A stretch of DNA of 64,000 nucleotides, taken from NCBI GenBank assembly GCA_963827855.1, contig CAWHBY010000004.1, positions 62,001 through 126,000 of the forward strand, given 5' to 3'. The notes beneath the pieces were generated by a model, which was not told the DNA's origin, ran no database searches, and was given only the letters and a program-made list of their open reading frames with translations. The position numbers were made by a program, and so were the translations under genes. Positions 1 through 8,042 of the stretch are shown piece after piece. Each line of letters starts with the position of its first letter. Position 1 is the stretch's first letter. The DNA is from DTPU01 sp963827855. Its GTDB lineage: Bacteria > Planctomycetota > Phycisphaerae > Sedimentisphaerales > Anaerobacaceae.

Positions 1-549
1 GCCCTGTTCGTGGCTGCAGCGACGGATACAGGGTGGTTTCAGTTCGTCAACACGAACAGCGGCGTCTACCGCATCTGTGCAGACCTGATCGACGCGGGCG
101 CAAGGCCTGCGGCGATCTACGCCAGGCTGTACCAGGGTTTTCCGTACTCCCGATTCCGATTGATGCTGGCCATGCTCAACAGCCTGGAGCTGCACTTCGA
201 TGGCCGCTTCGCACTCCAGTACATCCGGCGGGCCGATTTCGAGAAGAGCGGGGCTACCTACGAAGACACGGAGAATCTGATCAACGAGTGTCACAGGATC
301 GGACGGGTCATGGCCTCGGCCCTGCTGGTCGAGCTGGAAGACGGTCGCATCCGGTGTTCCTTGCGGAGCCGCGGCTCCACCTCTACCGCAGTCGCCGGCG
401 GCCACACGGCGATCGATGTCAGCCAGATTGCCCAGAGATTTGGTGGCGGCGGCCACAGGATGGCCGCAGGGGCCTTTGTACCGGGCCCGATAGAGTACGC
501 TGCGGAGCTGGTTTGTAGGGAATTTACGCCGTACTTTGCCAAGGCCTAA
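1..549 (+). CDS. nrnA: DHH-family phosphoesterase, C-terminal part (NrnA-like oligoribonuclease/pAp phosphatase)
   Basis: The frame is open from the first base, so the 5' part lies outside the window. The visible ~182 residues start just before an ATDTGWFQFVNT segment, which matches the end of the DHH catalytic domain of NrnA-type proteins. They end with a DHHA1 substrate-binding domain whose glycine-rich signature GGGGHRMAAGA sits near residue 145. NrnA enzymes degrade 2-5 nt RNAs and dephosphorylate 3'-phosphoadenosine 5'-phosphate in the cytoplasm. The gene ends in TAA. About 100 bp downstream a separate promoter serves the cold-shock gene, so the two are probably not co-transcribed. Family assignment is firm; the exact substrate is inferred. 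Confidence 0.8.
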   Translation, partial: ALFVAAATDTGWFQFVNTNSGVYRICADLIDAGARPAAIYARLYQGFPYSRFRLMLAMLNSLELHFDGRFALQYIRRADFEKSGATYEDTENLINECHRIGRVMASALLVELEDGRIRCSLRSRGSTSTAVAGGHTAIDVSQIAQRFGGGGHRMAAGAFVPGPIEYAAELVCREFTPYFAKA

Positions 550-651
550 GTCCCTGATCCTCAGCACCTTAGAACGTTCGATCGTCGTTCATGTTGCCTT
601 CGCCCTTGTCTGTCCCGCCAGCCCACAAATGAGAATTTCGCTGGATTGTAT

Positions 652-684
652 TTGGCATGGGGCCGAAAGTAGCTATAGTATACT
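652..684 (+). promoter_or_regulatory. Putative sigma-70 promoter of the cold-shock gene
   Basis: A -35-like TTGGCA (652-657) and a -10-like TATAGT (674-679) are separated by 16 bp; an overlapping TATACT lies at 679-684. Transcription from here would give a leader of about 125 nt before the GTG at 813. Long leaders are typical of cold-shock mRNAs, where they act as temperature-dependent structures. Assigned by eye from consensus similarity. Confidence 0.45.
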
Positions 685-812
685 GCTCGGAGAGTCTACG
701 CCAACAGGGTATACGGTAGTTGAAGGAGTATCCTTTCGGCCCTCAAAGAATACCCCTGACGAACATTGAGGGAAGTCCAGGTGCAGGCCGGACGGCCTAA
801 AGGAGCTGCGTC

Positions 813-1016
813 GTGGCAAGAGGTACAGTGAAATGGTTTGATGCCAAGAAGGGTTTCGGATTCATCACTCCCGAGGATGGTAGCGATGATGTGTTCGTCC
901 ATCATACGAACATCGCCGGCCAAGGCTTCAAGACATTGAACAACGGCCAGGCGGTTGAGTATGAAGTGGGCGAAGGCCGCAAGGGGCCCCAGGCCACCAA
1001 CGTACGTCCCAGCTAG
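813..1016 (+). CDS. Cold-shock domain protein (CspA family)
   Basis: This 67-residue protein is a single cold-shock OB-fold domain, the usual length for CspA-type RNA chaperones. The RNP1 motif KGFGFITPEDG and RNP2-like motif VFVHHTNI are intact; these bind single-stranded RNA. The start is GTG, placed 8 nt after an AAGGAG ribosome-binding site. The gene stands alone, with a candidate promoter upstream at 652-684 and a strong intrinsic terminator just after it, so it is monocistronic. These proteins melt mRNA secondary structure in the cytoplasm. Whether this copy is cold-induced cannot be told from the sequence, though the ~125-nt leader is compatible. Confidence 0.95.
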   Translation: MARGTVKWFDAKKGFGFITPEDGSDDVFVHHTNIAGQGFKTLNNGQAVEYEVGEGRKGPQATNVRPS

Positions 1017-1042
1017 ACGAGACAACTTCGACAAAGCGCGCG

Positions 1043-1079
1043 AGGTCCCGTGTCCTGTAGGCACGGGACCTTTTTTTTG
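1043..1079 (+). terminator. Intrinsic terminator of the cold-shock gene
   Basis: A perfect 10-bp stem (1043-1052 with 1062-1071), a 9-nt loop and a run of eight T residues lie 27 bp after the stop codon. This is a textbook rho-independent terminator. Confidence 0.93.
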
Positions 1080-1189
1080 TTGCACCCTACTTTCGCCGAA
1101 GGCATGATAGCTGGGGATAGTGGTTCAGGGCACAGAGACTAATGATGGCGTGTCGAGGCCCGACTGATGAACGAAAGGAGTCACAGATC

Positions 1190-1588
1190 ATGCGTCAAAG
1201 GATAGGACTGTGGGTGATCGGAATCAGTGCAGGACTGGCGGTCATGATCGCGGGATGCCCGGTCGTGCTGGTCGGTGCTGGGGCGGCAGGGACCGTCGCC
1301 TATCTTGGGGGCGCCCTCCAGTCGAAGGAACCCCATCCGCTTGATGAGGTCTATGCGGCCTGCATGAAGGTCATCAAGGATCGGGATCTCAAGGTGGTCG
1401 GCAAGGAGGTCAAGACGAAGGACCACGCAGAGATCAACGTCCGCGACGAGGGGGACCGGAAGATCCAGATCAACCTCAAGTCCGACTTTGAAGGGATCAC
1501 TGATATCTCTATCCGCATAGGCGTCTGGGGCGACGAGAACAGGAGTCGCGATCTCTACCTGAAGATCCATCAGGCTCTGCAGAAGTAG
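1190..1588 (+). CDS. DUF3568-like small lipoprotein
   Basis: The protein has 132 residues. I chose the ATG at 1190 because AAAGGAG lies 9 nt before it and because it gives a proper lipoprotein signal: charged MRQR, a hydrophobic stretch, and a lipobox ending in IAGC with the lipidated Cys near residue 23. A glycine/alanine-rich segment follows, then a soluble domain with alternating charged strands. The pattern resembles DUF3568 proteins of Planctomycetota and Proteobacteria, whose function is unknown. It probably sits in the periplasm anchored to a membrane. The gene is monocistronic; a dispersed repeat begins directly at its stop codon. Confidence 0.8.
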   Translation: MRQRIGLWVIGISAGLAVMIAGCPVVLVGAGAAGTVAYLGGALQSKEPHPLDEVYAACMKVIKDRDLKVVGKEVKTKDHAEINVRDEGDRKIQINLKSDFEGITDISIRIGVWGDENRSRDLYLKIHQALQK

Positions 1589-1706
1589 CGGTTAGCGTTT
1601 AGCGATTGGCTGTTAGCCGGAGAAGGAAGCAAGGGGACGCTGCTTGTCATTGTGTTCCGGCTAATCGCTAAGAGCCAACAGCTAAGAGCTGTTGTGTCGC
1701 CCATTC
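1588..1706 (+). repeat. ~120-bp dispersed repeat, copy 1
   Basis: This intergenic unit contains a long internal inverted repeat (TTAGCCGGA ... TCCGGCTAA) around a core with GGAAGCAAGGGGACG. A near-identical unit occurs in inverse orientation at 14257-14379. The arms consist of variations on GTTAGCG/GCTAA. It carries no reading frame of note and resembles a MITE or REP-type element. Confidence 0.8.
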
Positions 1707-1718
1707 GCCGCGTCGCGG

Positions 1719-2945
1719 CTAGCCTTGCGGCGGCGGCACCTCAAGCGTCCTGCTGCACCTCGGGCACGTGAGGGCCCGTGACTTGAAGGTGGGTGGGACC
1801 TTGATTGCCAGCCCGCACGCACAGGTGAGGAAGGCGAAACCGTTGACCTTGCGCATGATGTCGCCCATCTTGTGCTGGGTCGGCCTAGGATCGGCCGGGC
1901 CGGCAGGGGCCTGCGGCCCCCTGAGGGGGACCTGCTCTTGCGGGGTGGCCACGCCCAGGCGTTTATGTGTGACCTGGCCGAAGGCCAGGGCATAGTCCGT
2001 ATACGAGGCGCCATTGCCCATGCCGCGAAGGACGCGGATACGCTCGGAGATCGGCGGATGTGTGCTGGTCAGGTCCGCGAGCGTCCGACTGCCCTTGGGC
2101 TTGTAGGGATTGGCGATGTAGAGGGGCGCGGTGGCCTGATTGACGCTGGCAAGCTGCGGGCTGCGATCGTTGGCGATCTTCTCGAGGGCGCTAGCCAGGC
2201 CTTCAGGGTAACGGGTCAGTCTGGCGCTGCCGGCATCGGCCATGTACTCGCGCCTGCGTGACAGGCTGTAGTAGAGCAGTTGTGCCATGATCGGCGCCAG
2301 GATTGCTGCGCCCACGGCAATGAGGATCATGACGACCTGGCCCTGGGCGCCGCCCCGGCGGTCATCCGAGTAGCGCCGCGACGAGCCCATCATAGACCCG
2401 CGAAGCGTGCCGCGCAGAAAGATCTCCGACAGCATGACGATCGCGCCGAGCATGATGCCCGCGAGCGTCACGTACAGGATGTCCCGGTGCAGGATGTGAC
2501 TCATCTCGTGGGCGATGACGCCCTGGAGCTCGTCGCGGTTCAGCTTGGCCAGGAGACCTGCAGTCACGGCGATGGACGCATTCTCGGGGTTGCGGCCCGT
2601 CGCAAAGGCGTTGGGTGCGGGGTCGTTGATGATGTAGATCTTGGGCATCTTGGGCAGACCGGCCGCGATCTTCATCTCCTCGACCACGTTGAACAAGGTC
2701 GGATGCACGTCATGCGTCACGGGCGTGGCGTGGCTGGCAGAGAGGAGGATCTGGTCTCCGGAGGAGAGGCTTATGAGGGCAAGGATCAGCCACAGCCCGA
2801 TCGCAACCGCCACACCGATCAGGCTCCCCTCGCCCGGCGCAACGGCTGTGCCGATGACCAGGCCCAGGCCTGCCAGCACGGCCGCCATCATCACCATCAG
2901 GACGGCTGAGTTCCTCTTATTGGCTCTGATCAGTTCCCACATCAT
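1719..2945 (-). CDS. htpX: HtpX-like M48 family metalloprotease with C-terminal zinc ribbon
   Basis: This 408-residue membrane protease has two N-terminal membrane segments, the zinc motif HEMSH (catalytic Glu) in the middle, a second pair of hydrophobic segments after it, and a conserved SRRREYMADAGSA helix that supplies the third zinc ligand. HtpX proteins cleave misfolded membrane proteins. At 408 residues it is longer than typical HtpX (about 290). The extra C-terminal part holds a CACG ... CPRC pair that looks like a small zinc ribbon. It lies 30 bp downstream of lemA on the same strand, a frequent pairing, so the two are likely one transcript. Confidence 0.9.
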   Translation of the reverse strand: MMWELIRANKRNSAVLMVMMAAVLAGLGLVIGTAVAPGEGSLIGVAVAIGLWLILALISLSSGDQILLSASHATPVTHDVHPTLFNVVEEMKIAAGLPKMPKIYIINDPAPNAFATGRNPENASIAVTAGLLAKLNRDELQGVIAHEMSHILHRDILYVTLAGIMLGAIVMLSEIFLRGTLRGSMMGSSRRYSDDRRGGAQGQVVMILIAVGAAILAPIMAQLLYYSLSRRREYMADAGSARLTRYPEGLASALEKIANDRSPQLASVNQATAPLYIANPYKPKGSRTLADLTSTHPPISERIRVLRGMGNGASYTDYALAFGQVTHKRLGVATPQEQVPLRGPQAPAGPADPRPTQHKMGDIMRKVNGFAFLTCACGLAIKVPPTFKSRALTCPRCSRTLEVPPPQG

Positions 2946-2975
2946 GGAAGACCTAAAACTCCTTGCTTCTGCGTT

Positions 2976-3542
2976 CTAGCTGAAGCTGACCTTAGGCACT
3001 TCGCGCTCGGCCGCGGTCTGGATCTCGAAGAAGTCCCGCTTGGTGAAGCTGAACGTCGAGGCAATGATGTTCGACGGGAACATCTGGGTCTGGTTGTTGT
3101 AGAACAGGACCTGATCATTGTAGTTCTGTCTGGCGAAGCCGATCTTGTTCTCTGTGCTGGCCAGCTCTTCCTGGAGGGCCAGGAAGTTCTGGTTGGCCTT
3201 GAGCTCCGGGTAGTTCTCTACGGTGAGCATGAACCTGCCCAGCACCTGTCCAAGCACTCCCTCGGCCCTTCCAGCCTCTGCCGGACCCCTGGCGCCCATG
3301 GCCTGGCTGCGGGCCTGGGTGATCGCCTCAAATGTCCCTCGCTCATGGGTCATGTAGCCCTTGGCCGTTTCAACCAGGTTCGGGATCAGGTCGTGGCGAC
3401 GCTTCAGTTGTACATCGATCTGGGACCACGCGTTGTCGACCTGGTTGCGAAGGCCGACCAGCCGGTTGAAGACACCGATGACGTACAGGATCACCACTAC
3501 TACGACTCCCAGGAGGATCAGCAGAATCACCGTCGTACTCAT
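2976..3542 (-). CDS. lemA: LemA family protein
   Basis: The 188-residue protein begins with a single N-terminal membrane helix (about residues 5-25), followed by the family signature with RNQVDNAWSQIDVQLKRR and DLIPNLVETAKGY, then long alpha-helical segments. LemA proteins are membrane-anchored helical bundles of poorly defined function, often encoded next to HtpX-type or TPM-domain proteins. It is first in a likely lemA-htpX operon and about 45 bp downstream of the zinc-ribbon gene at 3587-3952, which may be co-transcribed. Length and domain are complete. Confidence 0.95.
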   Translation of the reverse strand: MSTTVILLILLGVVVVVILYVIGVFNRLVGLRNQVDNAWSQIDVQLKRRHDLIPNLVETAKGYMTHERGTFEAITQARSQAMGARGPAEAGRAEGVLGQVLGRFMLTVENYPELKANQNFLALQEELASTENKIGFARQNYNDQVLFYNNQTQMFPSNIIASTFSFTKRDFFEIQTAAEREVPKVSFS

Positions 3543-3586
3543 CGTTCTTTCCTTTCAGTTAGCGCCACTCAAACCGAACATATCCT

Positions 3587-3952
3587 TCAGGAGATGAAGC
3601 ACCCCGCCGTCGGCCGCAAGGCCGGCACGGCCAGGACCCTTCTGAGCTCATCGCGGTCGAACCAGAGCCCCTGGCCCTTGGGGCACTGATCGATCACAAC
3701 AGGGGGCTGGGATGAGCCCACCGCGGCTTTCTTCATCCGCTTGTCGCAAAGTGGGCATCTCCTGACCCGCTCCGCGGGTGAGTCGCTCTGGGCCAGAATG
3801 CCCAGGGCTCCGAGGGCCTTGGCGTGGTCTCCCATCAGCAGCTCCAACTCGCCGCTGTCCAACCAGATCCCGCCGCAGTCAAGGCAGTGGTCGATTTCCA
3901 CGTCCGCGAGTTCCAGCGTGACCATCGCACTGTGACAGGCTGGACAATCCAT
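3587..3952 (-). CDS. Double zf-TFIIB zinc-ribbon protein
   Basis: The 121-residue protein contains two copies of the zf-TFIIB module. The first has CPAC ... CLDCGGIWLDSGELE near residues 4-35. The second has CPLC ... CPKGQGLWFDRDEL near residues 65-105, with its second CxxC degraded to CPKG. Such proteins are common in Planctomycetota and have no assigned function; DNA or protein binding is plausible. It is in the same direction as lemA and htpX, about 45 bp upstream of lemA, and may lead that operon. Confidence 0.85.
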   Translation of the reverse strand: MDCPACHSAMVTLELADVEIDHCLDCGGIWLDSGELELLMGDHAKALGALGILAQSDSPAERVRRCPLCDKRMKKAAVGSSQPPVVIDQCPKGQGLWFDRDELRRVLAVPALRPTAGCFIS

Positions 3953-4255
3953 AGTCGCTCCAGTTTCCTACTGCGAAGGCTGCCTCATACAGGCTCCTTT
4001 GTACCAATATGACGCCTGTGAGGTAAAGAAATTCATTTTTCATTTTGGGGCCCTCCTGCCAGCCCCGGCCAACTGCCGCCGGGCCTGATCGTTGTTGATG
4101 GCACGAGGATTGCTTCCGTCGAGTTTTGTGCTTGACGAGTCGCCTGCTGATGACTAGCGTATGCGCTTCAAATGCACATGGCAGTGCTGGCTCCGCGTGC
4201 CCTGTGCGGAACCGAGTTGGGCCATGCTGAAGAACCAACAAGAGGCACGCTTGAG
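3953..4255. other. Intergenic region between divergent genes
   Basis: About 300 bp separate the leftward zinc-ribbon gene from the rightward amidohydrolase. It should hold both promoters. I see a T/A-rich stretch near 4020-4045 but no convincing pair of boxes and no RNA gene. An in-frame ATG at 4172 could extend the amidohydrolase, but that extension lacks similarity to the family. Confidence 0.4.
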
Positions 4256-5077
4256 ATGATCGTGGACTGCCATACGCACGTGGACCTGAGTAGCGACGAC
4301 GCCTCGCAGATGTCGCACTTGATGGCCGTGGAGATGGTCGACGCCTGCTTCGTGCTGGCCTGCCCCGGTCCCAATCGTCAGGAGGTCAATGAGCGGCTGG
4401 CCCGGTATGTGAAGGCGCACAAGGAGAAGATGATCGGCTTCGCCCTGGTCGAGCCGACCGAGGACAACATCACGGCCAAGGTCCTGAAGACGGCAACCGA
4501 GAAGCTAGGTCTTCAGGGGGTAGTCCTGTATTGTGCAGTGTACGGATTCCATCCCATGCACAGCCGTGCAGTCCGGCTCTATGAGGTTGCGCAGGAGATG
4601 GGTCTTCCGGTCTTCTTCCACAACGCGGATCTGGAACCCGGCAGTGAGGGCGCCCTGGTGTATGTCCAGCCCTACCTGCTGGATGAGGTGGCAAAGGCCT
4701 TCCCGAAGCTCAAGATCGTCATAGGCGGAATGGGAATCCCCTTTATGGAGCAGACCTTGGCTGTGCTGGCCAGGCATGAGAACGTCTATGCGGACCTGAC
4801 GATCAAGCCAAACAGGGTCTGGCAGACGTACAATATGGTGGTGTCTGCCCACGAATACGGGGTCATGGAGAAGCTTGTGTTTGGCAGCGGATTCCCTGGC
4901 GGCAATGCCGCGGACTGCATAGAGACCCTGCTGGGCTTCAACATGCTCCTGGCAGACACGAGCCTGCCGACCGTCCCGCGGAGCAGTATCTCAAACGTGG
5001 TAGAGAGGGATTCGCTGGCGGTGCTGGGCATCACGGGACCTGCCGGCCGTGGAGGCGACGAGGCAGCGGGGCAGTGA
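4256..5077 (+). CDS. Amidohydrolase family protein (amidohydrolase_2 / TIM-barrel metal-dependent hydrolase)
   Basis: The protein has 273 residues. It starts MIVDCHTHVD, the usual N-terminal metal-binding HxH strand of the family, so I prefer ATG 4256 over the in-frame ATG at 4172. Further landmarks are FFHNAD in the middle (metal-binding His), a KIVIGGMG segment, and FGSGFPGG near residue 210, the place of the catalytic Asp-containing FGSDxP motif. Here that Asp position reads Gly, which may affect catalysis. Members include decarboxylases and lactone hydrolases, so the substrate cannot be assigned. The gene is monocistronic. Confidence 0.85.
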   Translation: MIVDCHTHVDLSSDDASQMSHLMAVEMVDACFVLACPGPNRQEVNERLARYVKAHKEKMIGFALVEPTEDNITAKVLKTATEKLGLQGVVLYCAVYGFHPMHSRAVRLYEVAQEMGLPVFFHNADLEPGSEGALVYVQPYLLDEVAKAFPKLKIVIGGMGIPFMEQTLAVLARHENVYADLTIKPNRVWQTYNMVVSAHEYGVMEKLVFGSGFPGGNAADCIETLLGFNMLLADTSLPTVPRSSISNVVERDSLAVLGITGPAGRGGDEAAGQ

Positions 5078-5281
5078 GGCGCTGGCGCAGTGCCGAAAGG
5101 GCGACGCAGAGGAGCAGAAGGTAGGAAGGTGAGAGGGTACGAGGGATGCGAACCTACGAGGCACCAGATCCCTTGCGATCTGATCTTCTTACCTTCCGAG
5201 GTTCTTACCTTAGTGAGCAGCCGCTCTTTGCCCCGTGCCGCATAAATCCCTCGCGTCCGCTCCGGGATGACCGCTGCGAGG

Positions 5282-5551
5282 TCACTTCGGCTTGAAGCCT
5301 TTCAGGGTCCCGGACGTGTACTTCTGGAGCGCCTTCTCCAGGTCGATGTCACTGATGTTGGCCAGGGTGCACAACCAGGCCAGGACATCCGCGAATTCCT
5401 CCTGCTGGTTGACCTTGTCATTGCCGGCCAGGGCCGTGGACAGTTCGCCGACTTCCTCGATGAACCACATGAAGGTCTTGGGGATCCCCCGCTCCGAGTC
5501 CGTCTTGTAGTACTTGTCGTAGATGAGCTTCTGGAACTCGGCGATATGCAT
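5282..5551 (-). CDS. MazG-like nucleotide pyrophosphohydrolase
   Basis: This 89-residue protein is a single all-alpha NTP pyrophosphohydrolase domain. The metal-binding pattern is visible as EEVGEL (residues about 31-36) and EEFADVLAWL (about 51-60), the ExxE ... ExxD arrangement that coordinates Mg2+. Family members hydrolyse non-canonical or excess (d)NTPs to monophosphates. The short length fits the one-domain MazG-like group rather than the two-domain E. coli MazG. It lies ~95 bp downstream of the Rrf2 gene on the same strand and could share its transcript. Confidence 0.88.
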   Translation of the reverse strand: MHIAEFQKLIYDKYYKTDSERGIPKTFMWFIEEVGELSTALAGNDKVNQQEEFADVLAWLCTLANISDIDLEKALQKYTSGTLKGFKPK

Positions 5552-5644
5552 GGCGACTCGACCTTTGGCGAGAAGTGACAGAAAGCGGTGACCCGCCGCC
5601 TGGGGAGGGTCACCGCGATGGTTACAGAGGTCACTTCCCAGATG

Positions 5645-6049
5645 TCACTTCTTGGCGCCCAGAAGGGTGGAGAGCCTGGCCTTGGCAAAGACGGTGCGGG
5701 CCTGACCGATGGCCTTCTGGTAGACTTTCTCGGCCTGGGCACTGAACTTCTGTCCCTTGGCATGCTGGCTCAGGTTGAGCCGGCTGGTCATAGGGCCATC
5801 GACCGCCTCGATGATCTCGAGCATGGTGATCTTCGTGGTCGTCCGGGCCAGCGAGAATCCACCACGAGGGCCGCGTTTGCTGCGGAGGATGTTCGCCCGC
5901 ACGAGCTGTTGGAGTATCTTCAGCAGGTACTCCAGGGGGATCTCGTAGGCCTCCGCGATGGCCTGGGACAACACGACACCCTGACCCTGGCGCTGAGCGA
6001 TGTAACCAACGGCCAGCACTGCATATCCTGTGGATCTACTGAGTTTCAT
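5645..6049 (-). CDS. Rrf2-family transcriptional regulator
   Basis: The protein has 134 residues. The winged-helix Rrf2 domain covers most of it: MKLSRSTGYAVLAVGYIA at the start, a recognition region with LLKILQQLVRANIL, and the wing motif RGPRGGFSLAR. I chose the ATG giving MKLS because TAGGAG is 6 nt upstream; an ATG two codons earlier abuts that site. No cysteine is present anywhere, so it cannot bind the Fe-S cluster sensed by IscR- or NsrR-type members, and its signal is unknown. It may control itself and the MazG-like gene downstream. Confidence 0.92.
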   Translation of the reverse strand: MKLSRSTGYAVLAVGYIAQRQGQGVVLSQAIAEAYEIPLEYLLKILQQLVRANILRSKRGPRGGFSLARTTTKITMLEIIEAVDGPMTSRLNLSQHAKGQKFSAQAEKVYQKAIGQARTVFAKARLSTLLGAKK

Positions 6050-6304
6050 GCCCATCTCCTATTAAAGGTATCCAGTTTCGACAAAACGCGGTTGCATTAT
6101 GGGCCTCAATTCTGTCCTTTTCAAGACCTTTTGTGCGGATTCTAGATAAATCCTCGATGTGACCCTTGATTTCTGTCCGATGCTTTAGCAGGGGAGCGGC
6201 CGGCCAGGAGGGTCCCTTCCGGGCGCATTGGGCCTTGACACCCCGGGACGTGGCTCGTAGGATGCTGCTGATTTTGGGTCGCGACCTCAAGGAGAATGAA
6301 AGGT

Positions 6305-6664
6305 ATGCCTGACGTAAAGCCAAACATCAGCGTCGAGTACGCAGACAAGGCCACCATCATTGGATTCACGGATCACAAGATCCTGGAGGAGCGGGACATT
6401 CGGTCTTTGCAGACGTCGGTGATGTCCGTGCTGGAACAGGGCGAGCGGGTCAACCTGGTCCTGGATTTTGGAAACGTGGAGTTCCTGTCCTCTGCAGTTC
6501 TGGGGTTATTGATCCGGATCAGCAAGAGGGTTGCGGAGCGAAATGGCAAGTTGAGGCTCTGCAACATCAATCCGAAGATCTATGAGGTCTTCAAGATCAC
6601 CCAGTTGACCAAGGTCTTTGAGATTCACAAGGACGTCGCGAGCGCCGTGGCCAGTCTTTCCTAG
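6305..6664 (+). CDS. STAS-domain anti-sigma factor antagonist
   Basis: The 119-residue protein is a single STAS domain, like SpoIIAA/RsbV. The segment VEFLSSAVLGLLIRI carries the Ser pair at the site that is phosphorylated by the partner kinase. I start at ATG 6305, because the ATG at 6296 sits directly on the AAGGAG site. The next gene, 14 bp downstream, encodes the matching HATPase kinase/anti-sigma factor, so the pair forms a partner-switch module. No target sigma factor gene of that class is seen nearby; in Planctomycetota such modules can act on other outputs. Fold and pairing are clear; the target is unknown. Confidence 0.92.
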   Translation: MPDVKPNISVEYADKATIIGFTDHKILEERDIRSLQTSVMSVLEQGERVNLVLDFGNVEFLSSAVLGLLIRISKRVAERNGKLRLCNINPKIYEVFKITQLTKVFEIHKDVASAVASLS

Positions 6665-6678
6665 GGAGAGAACCACGG

Positions 6679-7173
6679 GTGGTCAGAGGGGACGTGGTTG
6701 CTTTGGCTGGTGAAACAAGGGTATCTGGTATGACGTCACAGTCGTCGACGAAAGGGTCCGTTGTGGTGGAGAGCCGCGTGTCCGCCCTGGGCGACGTCTG
6801 CAAGCAGATTCTCGATCAGGTGAGACTCAAGCAGTTTGGCGAAGAGGACCAGTTTGCCGTGCACCTGGCGCTGGAAGAGGCCTTCAACAATGCCGTGGAG
6901 CACGGTAACCAGGGTGACCCAGACAAGACGGTCCAGATCGATTACTCCATTGACGACCGCCAGATCGAGATCCGCATGACGGACCAGGGACATGGCTTTG
7001 ATGCGCACAATGTCCCTGACCCGCGGCTGGAAGAGAACCTGTATCAGGCCAGAGGACGCGGCCTGCTCCTGATGAACGCCTACATGGATGTGGTGCAGTA
7101 CAACCCCAGAGGCAATTCGATACACATGGTCCGGTTCCGCCACGTCGCGCCCAAGGAAGGCCAGAGCCGGTGA
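6679..7173 (+). CDS. HATPase_c serine kinase / anti-sigma factor (RsbW-SpoIIAB type)
   Basis: The protein has up to 164 residues. A GHKL ATPase fold is shown by the N-box EEAFNNAVEHGN, the G1-type motif DQGHGFD and the GRGLLLM G2 region. These kinases phosphorylate the STAS partner encoded just upstream (14 bp away) and sequester a sigma factor or other effector. The start is uncertain: GTG 6679 follows AGGGAG by 12 nt, while ATG 6730 removes 17 residues not conserved in the family. The 3' end overlaps the next possible coding start at 7088. Confidence 0.9.
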   Translation: MVRGDVVALAGETRVSGMTSQSSTKGSVVVESRVSALGDVCKQILDQVRLKQFGEEDQFAVHLALEEAFNNAVEHGNQGDPDKTVQIDYSIDDRQIEIRMTDQGHGFDAHNVPDPRLEENLYQARGRGLLLMNAYMDVVQYNPRGNSIHMVRFRHVAPKEGQSR

Positions 7174-7903
7174 CTTTGCCCATGGGCAGGGACGGAGGCC
7201 CGCCACGAACACCAGACTCCTGACCATCCAGGCCGCCCTGACCTCGGTCACCCTGGCCTGCCTGAGTGGTTGTGTCACGTCCAACGCGCCGTATCAGCCC
7301 AGGATCACGTGCGAGGGTCCCGTGAGAGCGGCCTTACCGGACCCGACTCCGCCCGCAACCCCTGCGCCGGTGCCGGTGATTCGCCAGTCGCCTCCAGGCG
7401 TGCCTGCGGACTGGGTCCCCGCCAAGGACATCGAGAAGCGGTGGACCGCCATCGTGATTCATCACTCGGGCACGGCCAATGGCAACGCCGAGGTCTTCGA
7501 CCGGTGGCATCGGGACAGGCAATGGGACGGCGTGGGCTACGACTTCGTCATCGGCAACGGCACGGACAGCGGCGATGGCGAGGTGGAGGTCACCTTCCGG
7601 TGGCGAGAGCAGAAGGTGGGGGCCCACTGCAAGACGCCCGACAACTGGGCCAATGCGGAGGCCGTCGGCATCTGTCTGGTGGGCAACTTCAACCAGGAGC
7701 CGCCTACTGAGCCACAGAAGGAGGCCCTGGTCAGGCTTGTCCGGTTCCTGGAGGACTGGTACTCCATCCCACCCGGTCGGGTCTATGGCCACGGCGCAAC
7801 GCCTGGCGCCTATGAGACCGAGTGCCCGGGCGCCCTGTTCTCGGTCAGTGCCCTGGATGCCATGGTGGCTGCCACGAGAGGGCAATCCACGGCGGGGCAA
7901 TAG
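7088..7903 (+). CDS. N-acetylmuramoyl-L-alanine amidase (Amidase_2/PGRP domain), probable lipoprotein
   Basis: The catalytic Amidase_2 domain spans roughly residues 115-260. It shows IVIHHSGT (zinc-binding His), WDGVGYDFVIGNG, a KVGAHC segment and GHGATPGAYETECPG near the end, which carries the last zinc His and Cys. Such enzymes cut the amide bond between muramic acid and the peptide stem in the periplasm. Before the domain lie a Pro/Ala-rich linker and a lipoprotein-like signal ending in LACLSGC near residue 62. The start is problematic. ATG 7088 is the only canonical in-frame start, but it overlaps the kinase gene by 86 bp and puts ~40 odd residues before the signal; a non-standard start near 7190-7220 is possible. 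Confidence 0.8.
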   Translation: MWCSTTPEAIRYTWSGSATSRPRKARAGDFAHGQGRRPATNTRLLTIQAALTSVTLACLSGCVTSNAPYQPRITCEGPVRAALPDPTPPATPAPVPVIRQSPPGVPADWVPAKDIEKRWTAIVIHHSGTANGNAEVFDRWHRDRQWDGVGYDFVIGNGTDSGDGEVEVTFRWREQKVGAHCKTPDNWANAEAVGICLVGNFNQEPPTEPQKEALVRLVRFLEDWYSIPPGRVYGHGATPGAYETECPGALFSVSALDAMVAATRGQSTAGQ

Positions 7904-8042
7904 CTGTACATATCTCTGGCCTTTGGCCATCGGGTGGTTATAATGGGAACTACCCGCATTCGGGGAGTGTCTGCGTCTGACGGTGGGTCCGTTGTCTGCG
8001 GGCATCGCCGGACCGGGATAGTACGTCTGTCTGGGGAACGCA

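Noticed and set aside
4172..4255. N-terminal extension of the amidohydrolase from ATG 4172
   Set aside because: The 28 extra residues do not resemble the family, whose proteins begin at the metal-binding HxH strand shortly after ATG 4256.
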